Assembly (NCBI GenBank): GCA_030695565.1
Contig: JAUYRZ010000128.1
Location: 16,965-80,964, forward strand
Direction: 5' to 3'
Length of the DNA: 64,000 nt
DNA from: Archangium sp.
GTDB taxonomy: Bacteria; Myxococcota; Myxococcia; Myxococcales; Myxococcaceae
The first letter of the stretch is position 1. Every line of letters begins with the position of its first letter. Below are positions 1 through 7,956 of the stretch, in pieces. Below the pieces are notes generated by a model. The model saw only the letters and a program-made list of their open reading frames with translations, was not told the DNA's origin and ran no database searches. A program made the position numbers and the translations under genes.

Positions 1-258
1 GGCCGCGAAGTAGACGATGGGGGTCGGCACGATGCCCACGTCGATGACGTGCATGCCGGTGGAGGTGGCGCCCTTGATGAAGGCGTCGCGGAAACGCTGG
101 CCAGAGAGGCGCGCATCGCGGCCGACCACCACGGTGGTACCGCCTGCCCGTTTGACCATGGTGCCCAGGCCCTTGCCGAGGTTCTCCACCACGGCGTCCG
201 TCAGGTCTTTGTCCACCAGGCCACGCACGTCGTATTCGCGAAAGATCTGTGGGTTCAT
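1..258 (-). CDS. Phosphomannomutase/phosphoglucomutase, N-terminal 86 residues only
   Basis: Read on the reverse strand from the ATG at 258, 86 codons stay open to the window edge, so the 3' part of the gene is missing. The protein begins MNPQIFREYDVRG and continues with a TVVVGRDARLSG segment at about residues 40-52, both hallmarks of alpha-D-phosphohexomutases (AlgC/ManB type), which interconvert hexose 1- and 6-phosphates for surface polysaccharide or LPS sugars in the cytoplasm. The phosphoserine loop (near residue 100 in the family) lies outside the window, so activity and mannose/glucose preference cannot be judged. Confidence 0.88.
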   Translation of the reverse strand, partial: MNPQIFREYDVRGLVDKDLTDAVVENLGKGLGTMVKRAGGTTVVVGRDARLSGQRFRDAFIKGATSTGMHVIDVGIVPTPIVYFAA

Positions 259-290
259 GGAGGGCACGTCTAGCAGCCCGGCCACGAACT

Positions 291-378
291 GGAACCTCCC
301 ATCCTCGCCGCTCAGGCATGCACTGCGCGCCCTCGAACTCCCCGAAGATGGTGACGCTGCAGGAACTGGGTGAGGTTC
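291..378. repeat. Decayed partial copy of the 5' region of the kinase-like gene at 2.7 kb
   Basis: Bases 291-335 align without gaps to 2706-2750 (roughly three quarters identical), and 348-378 align to 2888-2918 with only a few mismatches (shared core ATGGTGACGCTGCAGGAA). About 140 bp present between the two blocks at 2.75-2.89 kb are missing here. The frame is broken between the blocks, so this is not a gene; it looks like a deleted remnant or a paralogue fragment. Confidence 0.5.
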
Positions 379-389
379 GACACGCGCCT

Positions 390-812
390 TCAGCCGTCGA
401 GGTCGAGCAGGTTCTTGAACGGCTTGCGCTTCTTCCAGCGGTACGTCCGGAAGTCGCGCCGGTCGGTGGAGAGAATGCGCCCGTCGTTCTGCTCCTCTGC
501 CAGCAGGACCAGGGACGCATCCGCCAGGTCCATGGGGAGCTCGGCGTAGTGCCTCATCAGCGCCTCGAGCCTGAGCCAGTGCGCGGACGTCAGCTCGAAG
601 ATCTCGAACGCGCCGCCGCGAGCACTGGCCACCCAGGTGAGCAGCGCGTGGGTGCCCAGCCTGTTGGCGAGGAGATGCGCCGTCTCGGTGACCACCGGCC
701 AGGTCGTCACCAGACCTTCCCGCAACTTGCCCAGGGCACTGACCGCCGCCTCGTTGTCACGGTCGGCGCGATTGGCCAGCGCCAAGAAGAACCCGGTGTC
801 GGCGATGATCAC
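390..812 (-). CDS. PIN-domain toxin (VapC-type ribonuclease)
   Basis: A 140-residue protein with the PIN layout: Asp5 in MIIADTGFF, Glu43 in VVTETAHLL, Asp95/Asp98 in MDLADAS and Asp117 in ILSTDRRDF, the acidic residues that hold the metal ions for RNA cleavage. VapC-family PIN proteins cut tRNA or rRNA when free of antitoxin. Its ATG overlaps the stop of the upstream ribbon-helix-helix gene in an ATGA, the standard toxin-antitoxin arrangement. All expected acidic residues are present, so it is probably active. The specific RNA target cannot be inferred. Confidence 0.88.
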   Translation of the reverse strand: MIIADTGFFLALANRADRDNEAAVSALGKLREGLVTTWPVVTETAHLLANRLGTHALLTWVASARGGAFEIFELTSAHWLRLEALMRHYAELPMDLADASLVLLAEEQNDGRILSTDRRDFRTYRWKKRKPFKNLLDLDG

Positions 813-1066
813 GCCTTCCTCTTCAAGGACTCCGCGAGGTACTTCTTGGAGTTCCGCGCGAGGTCACGGGGCCCTTCGCCCGAGCCGATGAACCCGGTGG
901 AGGCGAAGACCTGCGCTGCAGAGTGCTTCTTGCCGAGCTGCTCTTTCGTCCAGGCGCGGAGCGCGGCCTCGATGATCTCGGTGACCGTCTGGCCGCTGCG
1001 GCGGCGCAGCTCCTCGAGCTGGCGGCTCAAGTCGTCATCGATGCGTGCGTTGATGCGAGTCGGCAT
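809..1066 (-). CDS. Ribbon-helix-helix antitoxin paired with the PIN toxin
   Basis: 85 residues when started at the ATG at 1066 (MPTRINARIDDD). Residues 3-38 form a ribbon-helix-helix DNA-binding unit: a short strand, then helices DDLSRQLEELRRRS and TVTEIIEAALRAW. The Lys-rich C-terminal half should wrap the toxin. A start 13 codons further upstream is possible, but the reading frame there runs through a perfect palindrome that looks like the operator, so 1066 is preferred. RHH antitoxins of this kind repress their own operon, more strongly when bound to toxin. Confidence 0.85.
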   Translation of the reverse strand: MPTRINARIDDDLSRQLEELRRRSGQTVTEIIEAALRAWTKEQLGKKHSAAQVFASTGFIGSGEGPRDLARNSKKYLAESLKRKA

Positions 1067-1086
1067 GTCATACGGAGCGTATGACA
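1066..1086. promoter_or_regulatory. Candidate autoregulatory operator of the toxin-antitoxin operon
   Basis: Perfect 9-bp inverted repeat TGTCATACG / CGTATGACA separated by GAG. Its left edge touches the antitoxin start codon (1064-1066, reverse strand). On the reverse strand a TTGTCC box lies upstream, with a TACGCT box inside the palindrome at suitable spacing, so a bound repressor would cover the -10 region. The palindrome is seen directly; the function is inferred from the ribbon-helix-helix neighbour. Confidence 0.7.
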
Positions 1087-1163
1087 CGGACGCAGCCACG
1101 GACAAGCCGCCCGCCCCTTTCGTCAGGGCGAGCGGCTCGGGGTGATTGCGCCCGCAGCTGGGT

Positions 1164-2222
1164 TTAGTTGCCGGCCTTGATGAACATGTTGCGGAAGCTC
1201 ATCGCCTCGTTCTTGGAGGGCTCGTACGACGCGCCTTGCCCCCCGAAGAACGCCGAGAAGACGATCTTGTCGGTGGTGTTCCACAGGTAGCTCAGCGTCT
1301 GCCGGCCCTTCTCGACGCCGTTGAGGTAGCCGACGGTCTCACCGGTGTTCATGTCGACGGCGATCTCGATGGTGTTCCACTGGCCCGGCTTGAGCTTCGC
1401 GTCGGCCGCCCACATCCAGTGAGTGCCGTAGCCGCCGGTGTCGATGCTGCCGACGCCACCGGTCACTCGGTAGAAGTAGAAGCTGAGCCGGCCGCCGTGG
1501 CCCCACATCAGCCTGCCGCTGTAGCCGTCAGTCGCCTGGCTGCCGCCCGCGGGCGTGCCGCCACCACCGAAGCCGGGCAGCTTGCCGCCGGCGCGGAAGT
1601 CGAAGTTACCCTCGGGCAGCACCTCGTACTTGATGCGGTAGACGCGCGCCGCGGGGATGTTGATGGTGAAGGCTGAGCCCGTGATGCCCGGGCCGGTCTG
1701 GCCCTGGGGGAACGTGGAGCGCCTGGTGCCTCGGGGAATGGCAGTCCACCCGGCGTTCGGATCCACCGGTGCGGGCGTGGCCGGAGTCGGCTCCGTGACA
1801 GGAGGCGTCACGGGAGGCGGCTCTGTGGGAGGAGGCGTGGCCGGGGTCGGCTCCGCGGGAGGAGGCGTCGTGCTGGGCGGCTCCGTCGCAGGAGGCGCGG
1901 TGACGGGCGGCTCTTCGGCAGGCGGCTCCTCCGCAGGGTTCTCTGCGGGCGGCTGCTCCACCGGAGGAACCTCGTCGTTCACCGGCGCGGCGGGCACGAT
2001 TGGCGCCGCGGGGTCGAGCGTGGGCAGCGTGGCGGTCTCGTCGTTTTGAGGGGCCGGGGCCACCTGCTCGAGCTGCGCCGGCGTGGTCGTCGTGACGGGT
2101 TCGGCTTCACCACCACAGGCGGAGGTGGCGAGAGCAAAGGCAAGGAGGCAGAGCTGGGGAGTCTTCAAGGACAGGGGAAACCTCGGTGTGGAGAGCTCGG
2201 TCAGCGCCCGCGAGGGACGCAC
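1164..2222 (-). CDS. Lipoprotein with Pro-rich linker and a polysaccharide-lyase-14-like domain
   Basis: 352 residues. A hydrophobic N-terminus ends in the lipobox LATSAC (Cys36), so the mature protein is lipid-anchored. Residues about 45-155 are a low-complexity linker of Pro, Glu, Thr and Ala, partly in tandem. The C-terminal ~190 residues contain GGKLPGFGGG, a segment with WGHGGRLSFYFY, and a beta-rich end (MSFRNMFIKAGN), which resemble the jelly-roll of PL14-type alginate/glucuronan lyases. By family inference it binds or cleaves a polysaccharide outside the inner membrane. Catalytic residues were not verified. Confidence 0.65.
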   Translation of the reverse strand: MRPSRALTELSTPRFPLSLKTPQLCLLAFALATSACGGEAEPVTTTTPAQLEQVAPAPQNDETATLPTLDPAAPIVPAAPVNDEVPPVEQPPAENPAEEPPAEEPPVTAPPATEPPSTTPPPAEPTPATPPPTEPPPVTPPVTEPTPATPAPVDPNAGWTAIPRGTRRSTFPQGQTGPGITGSAFTINIPAARVYRIKYEVLPEGNFDFRAGGKLPGFGGGGTPAGGSQATDGYSGRLMWGHGGRLSFYFYRVTGGVGSIDTGGYGTHWMWAADAKLKPGQWNTIEIAVDMNTGETVGYLNGVEKGRQTLSYLWNTTDKIVFSAFFGGQGASYEPSKNEAMSFRNMFIKAGN

Positions 2223-2644
2223 GCGGAGGGACCGATCGAGCCGTGTGGTGGGGACCTTCGAACGGAGCGCGGTGTCGCAGGTTCCGTGAAATATCTCAAT
2301 AGTTCCGATGGCTTACAGTCTGTTCGGTTTGTGATCGCCTGTCGGCCCGTGTGCGCAGCGCGCCTCACCGCCGCGGTCAATTCAGGGGCTTGAGGCGGCC
2401 ACCCGTGTCGCGCCGAAAGGCGATGTGCCGCGGTGTGTCCTGAGGCGCACACGCACGGAAGCGGTGAGAAGAACGCAGCTGTCATCGACGCGGTGCTGCC
2501 GTTCAACGCGTGGCAGAGCCACACGACCACTCCGCGCGACGAGCGATTCGCACCGCCAGAGTTTGAAGTGCGAAGGGACTTTTGTCAGGCCGCGAACTTG
2601 TTTTTCCGCCGGAGCGAGGAGCCGCGCAAGCGGCAGTTGCCGCG
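2223..2644. other. Gene-free stretch
   Basis: About 420 bp with no convincing gene on either strand; overlapping frames here lack family features and good starts. It includes an AT-richer patch near 2284-2330 that could hold a promoter for the divergent lipoprotein gene, but no convincing -35/-10 pair stands out. Confidence 0.4.
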
Positions 2645-4828
2645 ATGGTCGGCCTCTCACCCCAACCCTTGCCGCGCTTCGCAGAGCGAGGGGGACGCTC
2701 GAACTCGAAGCTCCCTTCCTGTTCGCGCAGGCATACACTCCGCGCCTTCGTGGCTCTCGAGCTCGTCACGCCGCTCCCCCCGGGGGCGCCTTCGCATACC
2801 CGGCTGGCGAAGCATGGCGTTCGCCTCGTCGTCTTGCGGGAGATCAAAGACGGCACCGACTGCTCCTGGCCGCAGCCCTCTGCGAACATGGTGACGCTGC
2901 AGGAAGTGGGAGAGCTTCAAGGCAAGCGCCACGCCCTGTTCCCGTGGGTTCCCGGGGTCACCCTGCGCGACGTGGTCAAGGCGCTGGAGGCCGGCGGTAA
3001 GCCTGCGCCCATGGGTCTCGCCGGGCGCGTGCTGGTCGACACGGCCCGGGCGCTCGCCGCCATCGACCCCGCGCGTGCACACGGCGGCATTCAAGACGGG
3101 GCGATGCAGATCGGCTTCGACGGCAAGGTCTCGGTGCTCGACTTCGGAGCGCCGCGGCTCTCCCGTTTCCGCCCCATCGGCCGGGTGAACTTCGCCGCAG
3201 ACGTGTTCGCGCTGGGTGGTGTGCTGCACACCGTGCTGACCGGTTTTGCCGGCGACTACGCGAGCCCGCAGGTCACGCTCGCGCTGCCTTCCAACTCACA
3301 CGGCGAAGCGACGCCGGCGATCGATGACGTGGTGATGCGCGCCTTGTCGGCGCAGCCCGATTTGCGGCAGGCCGACGCGGCCACCTTCGCCGACGAGCTG
3401 GAGGCCGTGCTGGGTGAAGCGGTCTACACGCCGCAGCAGTTGGCCGAAGTGGTGAGCTCGCTCTTCAAGGATCGCATCAAGCTGTTGCACTCGTTGGGTG
3501 GGCTCATCGAAGAGCAGCCGAGCCTCGAGGCGGTGTTGCCGGCGCCCTCTGCTCCGATGGCGCCGATTCCGATGGGTACGCAGCCCGGCATCGGTGGGCC
3601 TCGCCCCGAGCCGCTCTCCGAGCCCACGCTGCCGCGCATCGCGTTGGGTGATGATCCTTCGGAGCGCACCGACGTGCGCATTCCGATGCCCGACGCAGGC
3701 GGTACGTCGCGCTCGATGCTCCCGTGGGACTCGGGTGAGCATCTCGGTCCCGCGACCGAGATGGCGCAGGCGCCTTTGGGTGGCCCGCGGCCTTCTTCTC
3801 CCGCGGTGCCCGTCGCCCGGGTGGAGCCCGAGACCAACCCCGGTGTGAGCCTCCCGGTGCGCGAGGCCGAGGCCGACACCAACCCACGCGCCGCCGCCCC
3901 GTCGCTCCCGTCGGACACCGATGAGTCGAGCGCGCCGCGGCCCCGAGCGAGTTCGCCCCGGCCGCTCGGCGCAGAGAATGAACACGCCGTCACCCGCGCC
4001 GGTGGCCCCCGGGCGCTCTCCCGCAGTGACGTGGAGGCGGCCCGCCCGCGCGCGAGCTCGTCACGCCCCGCAGTGTCTGAGGTGGAAGCAGCGAAGACCG
4101 CGGCGACTTCGTTGCCTGAAGACACCAACCCGCGCATCGCTCCGACCGATGACACCAATCCGCGCGCGAACCGGCCTTCGCGCTTGGAAGACGACGTCGC
4201 CGCGACGGGACCCCGGCCAGGTCCGCAGCCGGGCCCGCGCAACACCACCGAAGCAGAGCGCTATCGCGCCAAGGGGCAGGAGCGGCTGACCACCCCGCCT
4301 GCCGGCAGCCCCTCGGTTTCGGTGGATGCCGATCACGAAGACATCTTGAACGAGCCGACGGCGGTGCGTCCGCGGCCCGACTCGCGCATGACGGCGCAGA
4401 CCTCGCAGACGCTCGAGCCCGCTCCGCCGCCGGATGGCTCTTCGGGGGCAGGGCTGCGGGTGGTGATGGTGGTGCTGCTGGTGCTGGTGGTCGGCATCGC
4501 GGTGGCGGTGGTGCTCAAGCTCAAGCGGCAGTCAGAAGAGCCGCTGCCGATGGATGAGACGGTCCTCGAGGTCGATGCCGGCCTGGAAGAAACCCTGGAT
4601 GCAGGGGACGAGCTGGTCGCGCTCATTGCCGATCTCGATGGCGGCGACGAAGAGGAAGAAGAAGAAGAGGAGGACGAGCTCGACGGCGGAGAACCCGATG
4701 CGGGTGACGTCGACGCAGGCGTGTCAGTCTCGGATGCGGGCGTGACCGATGGTGGTGAGGTGAAGAAGGCCGCGCCGGTGAAGAAACCGGTGAAGAAGGG
4801 CGCGAAGAAGAAGAAGAGGCGCAGGTGA
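2645..4828 (+). CDS. Degenerate Ser/Thr kinase-like membrane protein (predicted pseudokinase)
   Basis: The C-lobe of a Hanks kinase is recognisable (VPGVTLRDVV, then VSVLDFGAPRLSR, then AADVFALGGVLHTVLTG), but the usual VAIK lysine is Arg in VVLREI and the HRDxKxxN loop reads HGGIQDGAM, losing the catalytic Asp, Lys and Asn. DFG is kept. A long Pro/Arg/Glu-rich region follows, then a single membrane segment at about residues 602-625, an acidic stretch with eight Glu in a row, Asp-Ala-Gly repeats and a Lys/Arg tail. The 5' end is uncertain: the first codons overlap a copy of the window's intergenic repeat (2652-2696) and the glycine-rich loop is missing, so the N-terminus may be rebuilt or the true start may lie later (an ATG at 2888 is in frame). 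It probably senses or scaffolds rather than phosphorylates. Confidence 0.6.
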   Translation: MVGLSPQPLPRFAERGGRSNSKLPSCSRRHTLRAFVALELVTPLPPGAPSHTRLAKHGVRLVVLREIKDGTDCSWPQPSANMVTLQEVGELQGKRHALFPWVPGVTLRDVVKALEAGGKPAPMGLAGRVLVDTARALAAIDPARAHGGIQDGAMQIGFDGKVSVLDFGAPRLSRFRPIGRVNFAADVFALGGVLHTVLTGFAGDYASPQVTLALPSNSHGEATPAIDDVVMRALSAQPDLRQADAATFADELEAVLGEAVYTPQQLAEVVSSLFKDRIKLLHSLGGLIEEQPSLEAVLPAPSAPMAPIPMGTQPGIGGPRPEPLSEPTLPRIALGDDPSERTDVRIPMPDAGGTSRSMLPWDSGEHLGPATEMAQAPLGGPRPSSPAVPVARVEPETNPGVSLPVREAEADTNPRAAAPSLPSDTDESSAPRPRASSPRPLGAENEHAVTRAGGPRALSRSDVEAARPRASSSRPAVSEVEAAKTAATSLPEDTNPRIAPTDDTNPRANRPSRLEDDVAATGPRPGPQPGPRNTTEAERYRAKGQERLTTPPAGSPSVSVDADHEDILNEPTAVRPRPDSRMTAQTSQTLEPAPPPDGSSGAGLRVVMVVLLVLVVGIAVAVVLKLKRQSEEPLPMDETVLEVDAGLEETLDAGDELVALIADLDGGDEEEEEEEEDELDGGEPDAGDVDAGVSVSDAGVTDGGEVKKAAPVKKPVKKGAKKKKRRR
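2652..2696. repeat. GC-rich inverted-repeat element (family copy, degraded)
   Basis: Matches the CCTCACCCCGACCCTC...CGAGGGGGA pattern seen elsewhere in this window, with a few substitutions. It is unusual in lying inside the 5' part of an open frame, which argues that this part of the kinase-like frame is not original coding sequence. Confidence 0.55.
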
Positions 4829-4870
4829 GGTTGCTTGACCCTGCGTGAGTTGATCAGCAGAAAGTGACCC

Positions 4871-6244
4871 GTGGCCTTCTCGACCCAAGTGCATGGCGAG
4901 CACTTCACCTTCCCCACGTTGAAAGACGTGCTCGCGCGCGCCAATGAGCTGCGCTCGGGCGATCGCCAGGCCGGGCTCGCGGCGCGTTCGATGCGCGAGA
5001 TGGCCGCCGCCAAACAGGTGCTGGCCGACATCACGCTGGAGCAGCTCTACAACGCGCCCTCCGTTCCCTACGAGGCTGACGAGGTCACCCGGGTGGTGGT
5101 CGATGATCTCGATCAGCTCGTCTACAACCGGCTCAAGGGGTGGACGGTCTCTCGCTTGCGCGAGTGGCTGCTCGACGATCGCACCACGGGGGAAGACATC
5201 CTCGCCGTCTCGCCGGGTCTCACGCCCGAGATGGTGGCCGCGGTCGCGAAGCTGATGTCGAACATGGATCTCGTGACGGCCGGGCGAAAGCCCCGGGTCG
5301 TCGTGCGGTGCAACAACACCATCGGGCTCGCCGGGCGGATCTCGAGCCGGCTGCAGCCGAACCACCCGACCGATGAAGTCGAAGGCGTGCTCGCGGCGGT
5401 GAAAGACGGCCTGAGCTACGGCAACGGCGACGCGGTGATCGGCGTCAACCCTTCGACCGGCGACATTCAGGGCACCGTCGACATCCTCACCGCGGTCAAA
5501 GACCTGATGCGCAAGTACCGGGTGCCCACCCAGAACTGCGTGCTCTCGCACATCACCATTCAGATGGCGGCGGTGCGGCGGGGGGCTCCGCTCGATCTGA
5601 TGTTCCAGTCGATCGCCGGCAGCCAGGCCGCGAATCAGAACTTCGGCGTGTCGGTCAGCGTGCTCGACGAGGCCTTTGATCTCGCGCGACGGGAGGGCAC
5701 CGCGCAGGGGCCCAACGTCATGTACTTCGAGACGGGGCAGGGCACGGCGCTCTCGGCCAACGCGCACCACGACACGGATCAGGTGACCATGGAGGCCCGC
5801 GCCTACGGCCTCGCGCGGAGGTACAAGCCGTTCCTGGTGAACTCCGTGGTCGGCTTCATCGGGCCGGAGTACCTGCGCGACGCGAAGGAGATCACCCGCG
5901 CCGGCCTCGAAGATCACTTCATGGGCAAGCTCAGCGGCATCTCGATGGGCTGCGACGCCTGCTACACGAATCACGCGATCGCGGATCAGAACGATCAGGA
6001 GAACCTCGAGATGCTGCTCACGCTCGCGGGCGTGAACTACCTGATGGGCATCCCGATGGGCGACGACGTGATGCTCAACTATCAAACGACCTCGTTCCAC
6101 AACAACGCGGCGCTCCGGGAGCTCTTCCACTCACGGCCCGCGCCGGAGTTCGAGACGTGGCTGGAGAAGATGGGCCTGTGGCGCAACGGGAAGCTGACCG
6201 AGCGAGCGGGCGATGCCTCCGTCTTCGAGCAATCCTTCCGCTGA
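4871..6244 (+). CDS. eutB: Ethanolamine ammonia-lyase large subunit
   Basis: 457 residues, full length for the family, from a GTG start. The sequence is typical EutB throughout: RCNNTIGLAGRISSRLQPNHP, DGLSYGNGDAVIGVNPSTGD, SQAANQNFGVSVSVLDEA, MYFETGQGTALSANAHH and MGCDACYTNHA. With EutC and adenosylcobalamin it converts ethanolamine to acetaldehyde and ammonia. It is followed by eutC and eutL in the same direction. The gap to eutC (75 bp) contains a GC-rich inverted repeat that could form an mRNA hairpin. None of the usual accessory genes (eutA reactivase, eutE, eutM, eutN, eutH) lies in this window. Confidence 0.97.
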   Translation: MAFSTQVHGEHFTFPTLKDVLARANELRSGDRQAGLAARSMREMAAAKQVLADITLEQLYNAPSVPYEADEVTRVVVDDLDQLVYNRLKGWTVSRLREWLLDDRTTGEDILAVSPGLTPEMVAAVAKLMSNMDLVTAGRKPRVVVRCNNTIGLAGRISSRLQPNHPTDEVEGVLAAVKDGLSYGNGDAVIGVNPSTGDIQGTVDILTAVKDLMRKYRVPTQNCVLSHITIQMAAVRRGAPLDLMFQSIAGSQAANQNFGVSVSVLDEAFDLARREGTAQGPNVMYFETGQGTALSANAHHDTDQVTMEARAYGLARRYKPFLVNSVVGFIGPEYLRDAKEITRAGLEDHFMGKLSGISMGCDACYTNHAIADQNDQENLEMLLTLAGVNYLMGIPMGDDVMLNYQTTSFHNNAALRELFHSRPAPEFETWLEKMGLWRNGKLTERAGDASVFEQSFR

Positions 6245-6247
6245 TGG

Positions 6248-6283
6248 TCTCCCTCTCCCTTCGGGAGAGGGTCGGGGTGAGGG
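6248..6283. repeat. GC-rich inverted-repeat element between eutB and eutC
   Basis: TCTCCCTCTCCC, a short TTC loop, then GGGAGAGGG followed by TCGGGGTGAGGG. The cleanest copy of the family; it would form a strong hairpin in the eut mRNA just after the eutB stop codon. Confidence 0.8.
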
Positions 6284-6319
6284 CTTGACCCGCCCCCGTC
6301 ATCCGAGCAGAACCACCCT

Positions 6320-7207
6320 GTGACCGAGGCAGAACTTCGCGAGCTGGTGAAGGCGATCGTCACCGACGTGGTGAAAGAGGTCGAGTCTGCACCGCCCGCC
6401 GCAGCCGCAGCCCCTGAGCCCGAACCCGAGTACGGCCGGGGCCCCGAACACCGCCCGCTGCTGCCTGCCCGCAACGAAGCCGTGCTCGCGCACCTGGTCA
6501 CCACGACGCCCGCGCGCATCATCACCGGCCGCACCGGCACCCGGTACCTCACGCACTCCTACCTCGGCCTGCGCGCCGACCACGCCATCGCGCTCGACGC
6601 GGTGGAGTCTGAAGTCGAAGAAGCCTGGGCCCAGCAGCAGGGTTGGCTTCCGCTGCGCACGAAGGCCAAAGACCACGCCGAGTTCCTCCTGCACCCGGAG
6701 CAGGGCCGCCGCCTCGACGAGGCGAGCCGCGCCCGTTGCGAGAAGGAGGCGGACAAGGGGGTCGACGTTCAGTTGATCGCCGGTGACGGGCTGTCGGCCC
6801 TCGCGCTTCAAGTGAATGGGCCCGCGTTGATCAAGGCCCTGCAGACCGCTTTCGCGGCGAAGGGCTTCCGGGTGGGCAAGCCGCTCTTCGTGAAGTTCGC
6901 GCGCATCGCGGTGCAAGACGAGATCGGCGTGCTGACCCAGGCGAAGAGCACGGTGATCGTGGTGGGTGAGCGGCCGGGTCTGGGCACGGGCGACTCGTTG
7001 TCCATCTACACGGCGTTCGGCCCGAAGCTGGCGCAAGACAACGCCGAGAAAGACTGCATCTCGAACGTGCGCACGGTCGGTTTCCCCCCGGAGCGCGCGG
7101 CGCAGAAGGCGGCCGAGTTGATGAAGGCCTCGTTCGCGGCAGGTGGTGGTGGCGTGAAATTGTCGGGCGGCGATCCTGCGTTCCGGCCTCACGTGGTGAA
7201 CCACTGA
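6320..7207 (+). CDS. eutC: Ethanolamine ammonia-lyase small subunit
   Basis: 295 residues from a GTG start, the same length as the enterobacterial protein. After an Ala/Pro/Glu-rich N-terminal extension (about residues 20-45) come the EutC hallmarks: RIITGRTGTRYLT, SYLGLRADHAIALDAVESEV, VVGERPGLGTGDSLSIYTAF and KDCISNVRTVGF. It forms the cobalamin-binding part of the lyase with EutB. The stop is separated from the eutL ATG by a single base, implying translational coupling. Confidence 0.96.
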   Translation: MTEAELRELVKAIVTDVVKEVESAPPAAAAAPEPEPEYGRGPEHRPLLPARNEAVLAHLVTTTPARIITGRTGTRYLTHSYLGLRADHAIALDAVESEVEEAWAQQQGWLPLRTKAKDHAEFLLHPEQGRRLDEASRARCEKEADKGVDVQLIAGDGLSALALQVNGPALIKALQTAFAAKGFRVGKPLFVKFARIAVQDEIGVLTQAKSTVIVVGERPGLGTGDSLSIYTAFGPKLAQDNAEKDCISNVRTVGFPPERAAQKAAELMKASFAAGGGGVKLSGGDPAFRPHVVNH

Positions 7208-7208
7208 C

Positions 7209-7895
7209 ATGCGCGCGTTGATCCCCCAGCGGCCCCGGCTGCTGTCGGTGCGGCAGCTCGAGCAGGTCGAGCCGCAGCTCGCGAAGAGTCTCGGCCTCGA
7301 TCCCACCCGTCACGTCTCGGCGGGGCTCATCACCTGTGATCAAGACGACTCGCTGTATGCGGCGCTCGATCACGCGACCAAGTACGCCGAGGTCGACGTG
7401 GTGTACGCGAAGTCGTTCTACGCGGGCAGCGCGCACGCGTCGGGTCCGCTCTCGGGCGAGATCATGGGTGTGATCGCCGGGCCGAACCCTTCCGAGGTGG
7501 CGGAAGGTCTGTGGGCGCTGAGGGAGGCGCTCACCTCGAGCATCCACTTCGTCGCCTTCGAAGGCACCAAGGGGCCCGCCTTCTTTCCTCACGTGATCGC
7601 GGAGACGGGCCGCTATCTCGCGCCGCTGGCGAACGTGCGCGTCGGAGCACCGCTGGCGTACCTGATCGCTCCTCCGGTCGAGGCGATGGTGGGGCTCGAT
7701 GCGGCGTTGAAGATCTCGAACGTGACGCTGCAGAAGTTCTTCGGCCCGCCCACCGAGACCAACTACGGCGGCGGTTACCTCACGGGCGAATTGGCCGACG
7801 TGGAAGCGGCAGCGCAGGCCTTCACCGAAGCCATCGAGTCCGTCGTGCTCTCGCCGCTGGGTGGCTTGGTGCGCCCCGAGCGCGAGCGCCGATAG
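7209..7895 (+). CDS. eutL: Ethanolamine-utilisation microcompartment shell protein EutL
   Basis: 228 residues with the tandem-BMC EutL pattern: an N-terminal LSVRQLEQVEPQLAKSLGL segment, ATKYAEVDVVYAKSFYAG with ASGPLSGEIMGVIAGP, and the end segment KFFGPPTETNYGGGYLTG. EutL trimers are pore-bearing tiles of the ethanolamine microcompartment. It is the only shell gene seen here, directly coupled to eutBC, so either the other shell proteins are encoded elsewhere or EutL works outside a full compartment. Confidence 0.93.
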   Translation: MRALIPQRPRLLSVRQLEQVEPQLAKSLGLDPTRHVSAGLITCDQDDSLYAALDHATKYAEVDVVYAKSFYAGSAHASGPLSGEIMGVIAGPNPSEVAEGLWALREALTSSIHFVAFEGTKGPAFFPHVIAETGRYLAPLANVRVGAPLAYLIAPPVEAMVGLDAALKISNVTLQKFFGPPTETNYGGGYLTGELADVEAAAQAFTEAIESVVLSPLGGLVRPERERR

Positions 7896-7910
7896 GGTTG
7901 CCCCGAAGGC

Positions 7911-7953
7911 CCCTCACCCCGACCCTCTCCCCGCTTCGCAAGGAGAGGGAGAA
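7911..7953. repeat. GC-rich inverted-repeat element between eutL and the Hsp70-like gene
   Basis: CCCTCACCCCGACCCTCTCC, loop, then GGAGAGGGAG. It sits exactly between two convergent stop codons (7895 and 7957), a position suited to a bidirectional terminator. Confidence 0.75.
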
Positions 7954-7956
7954 AAA

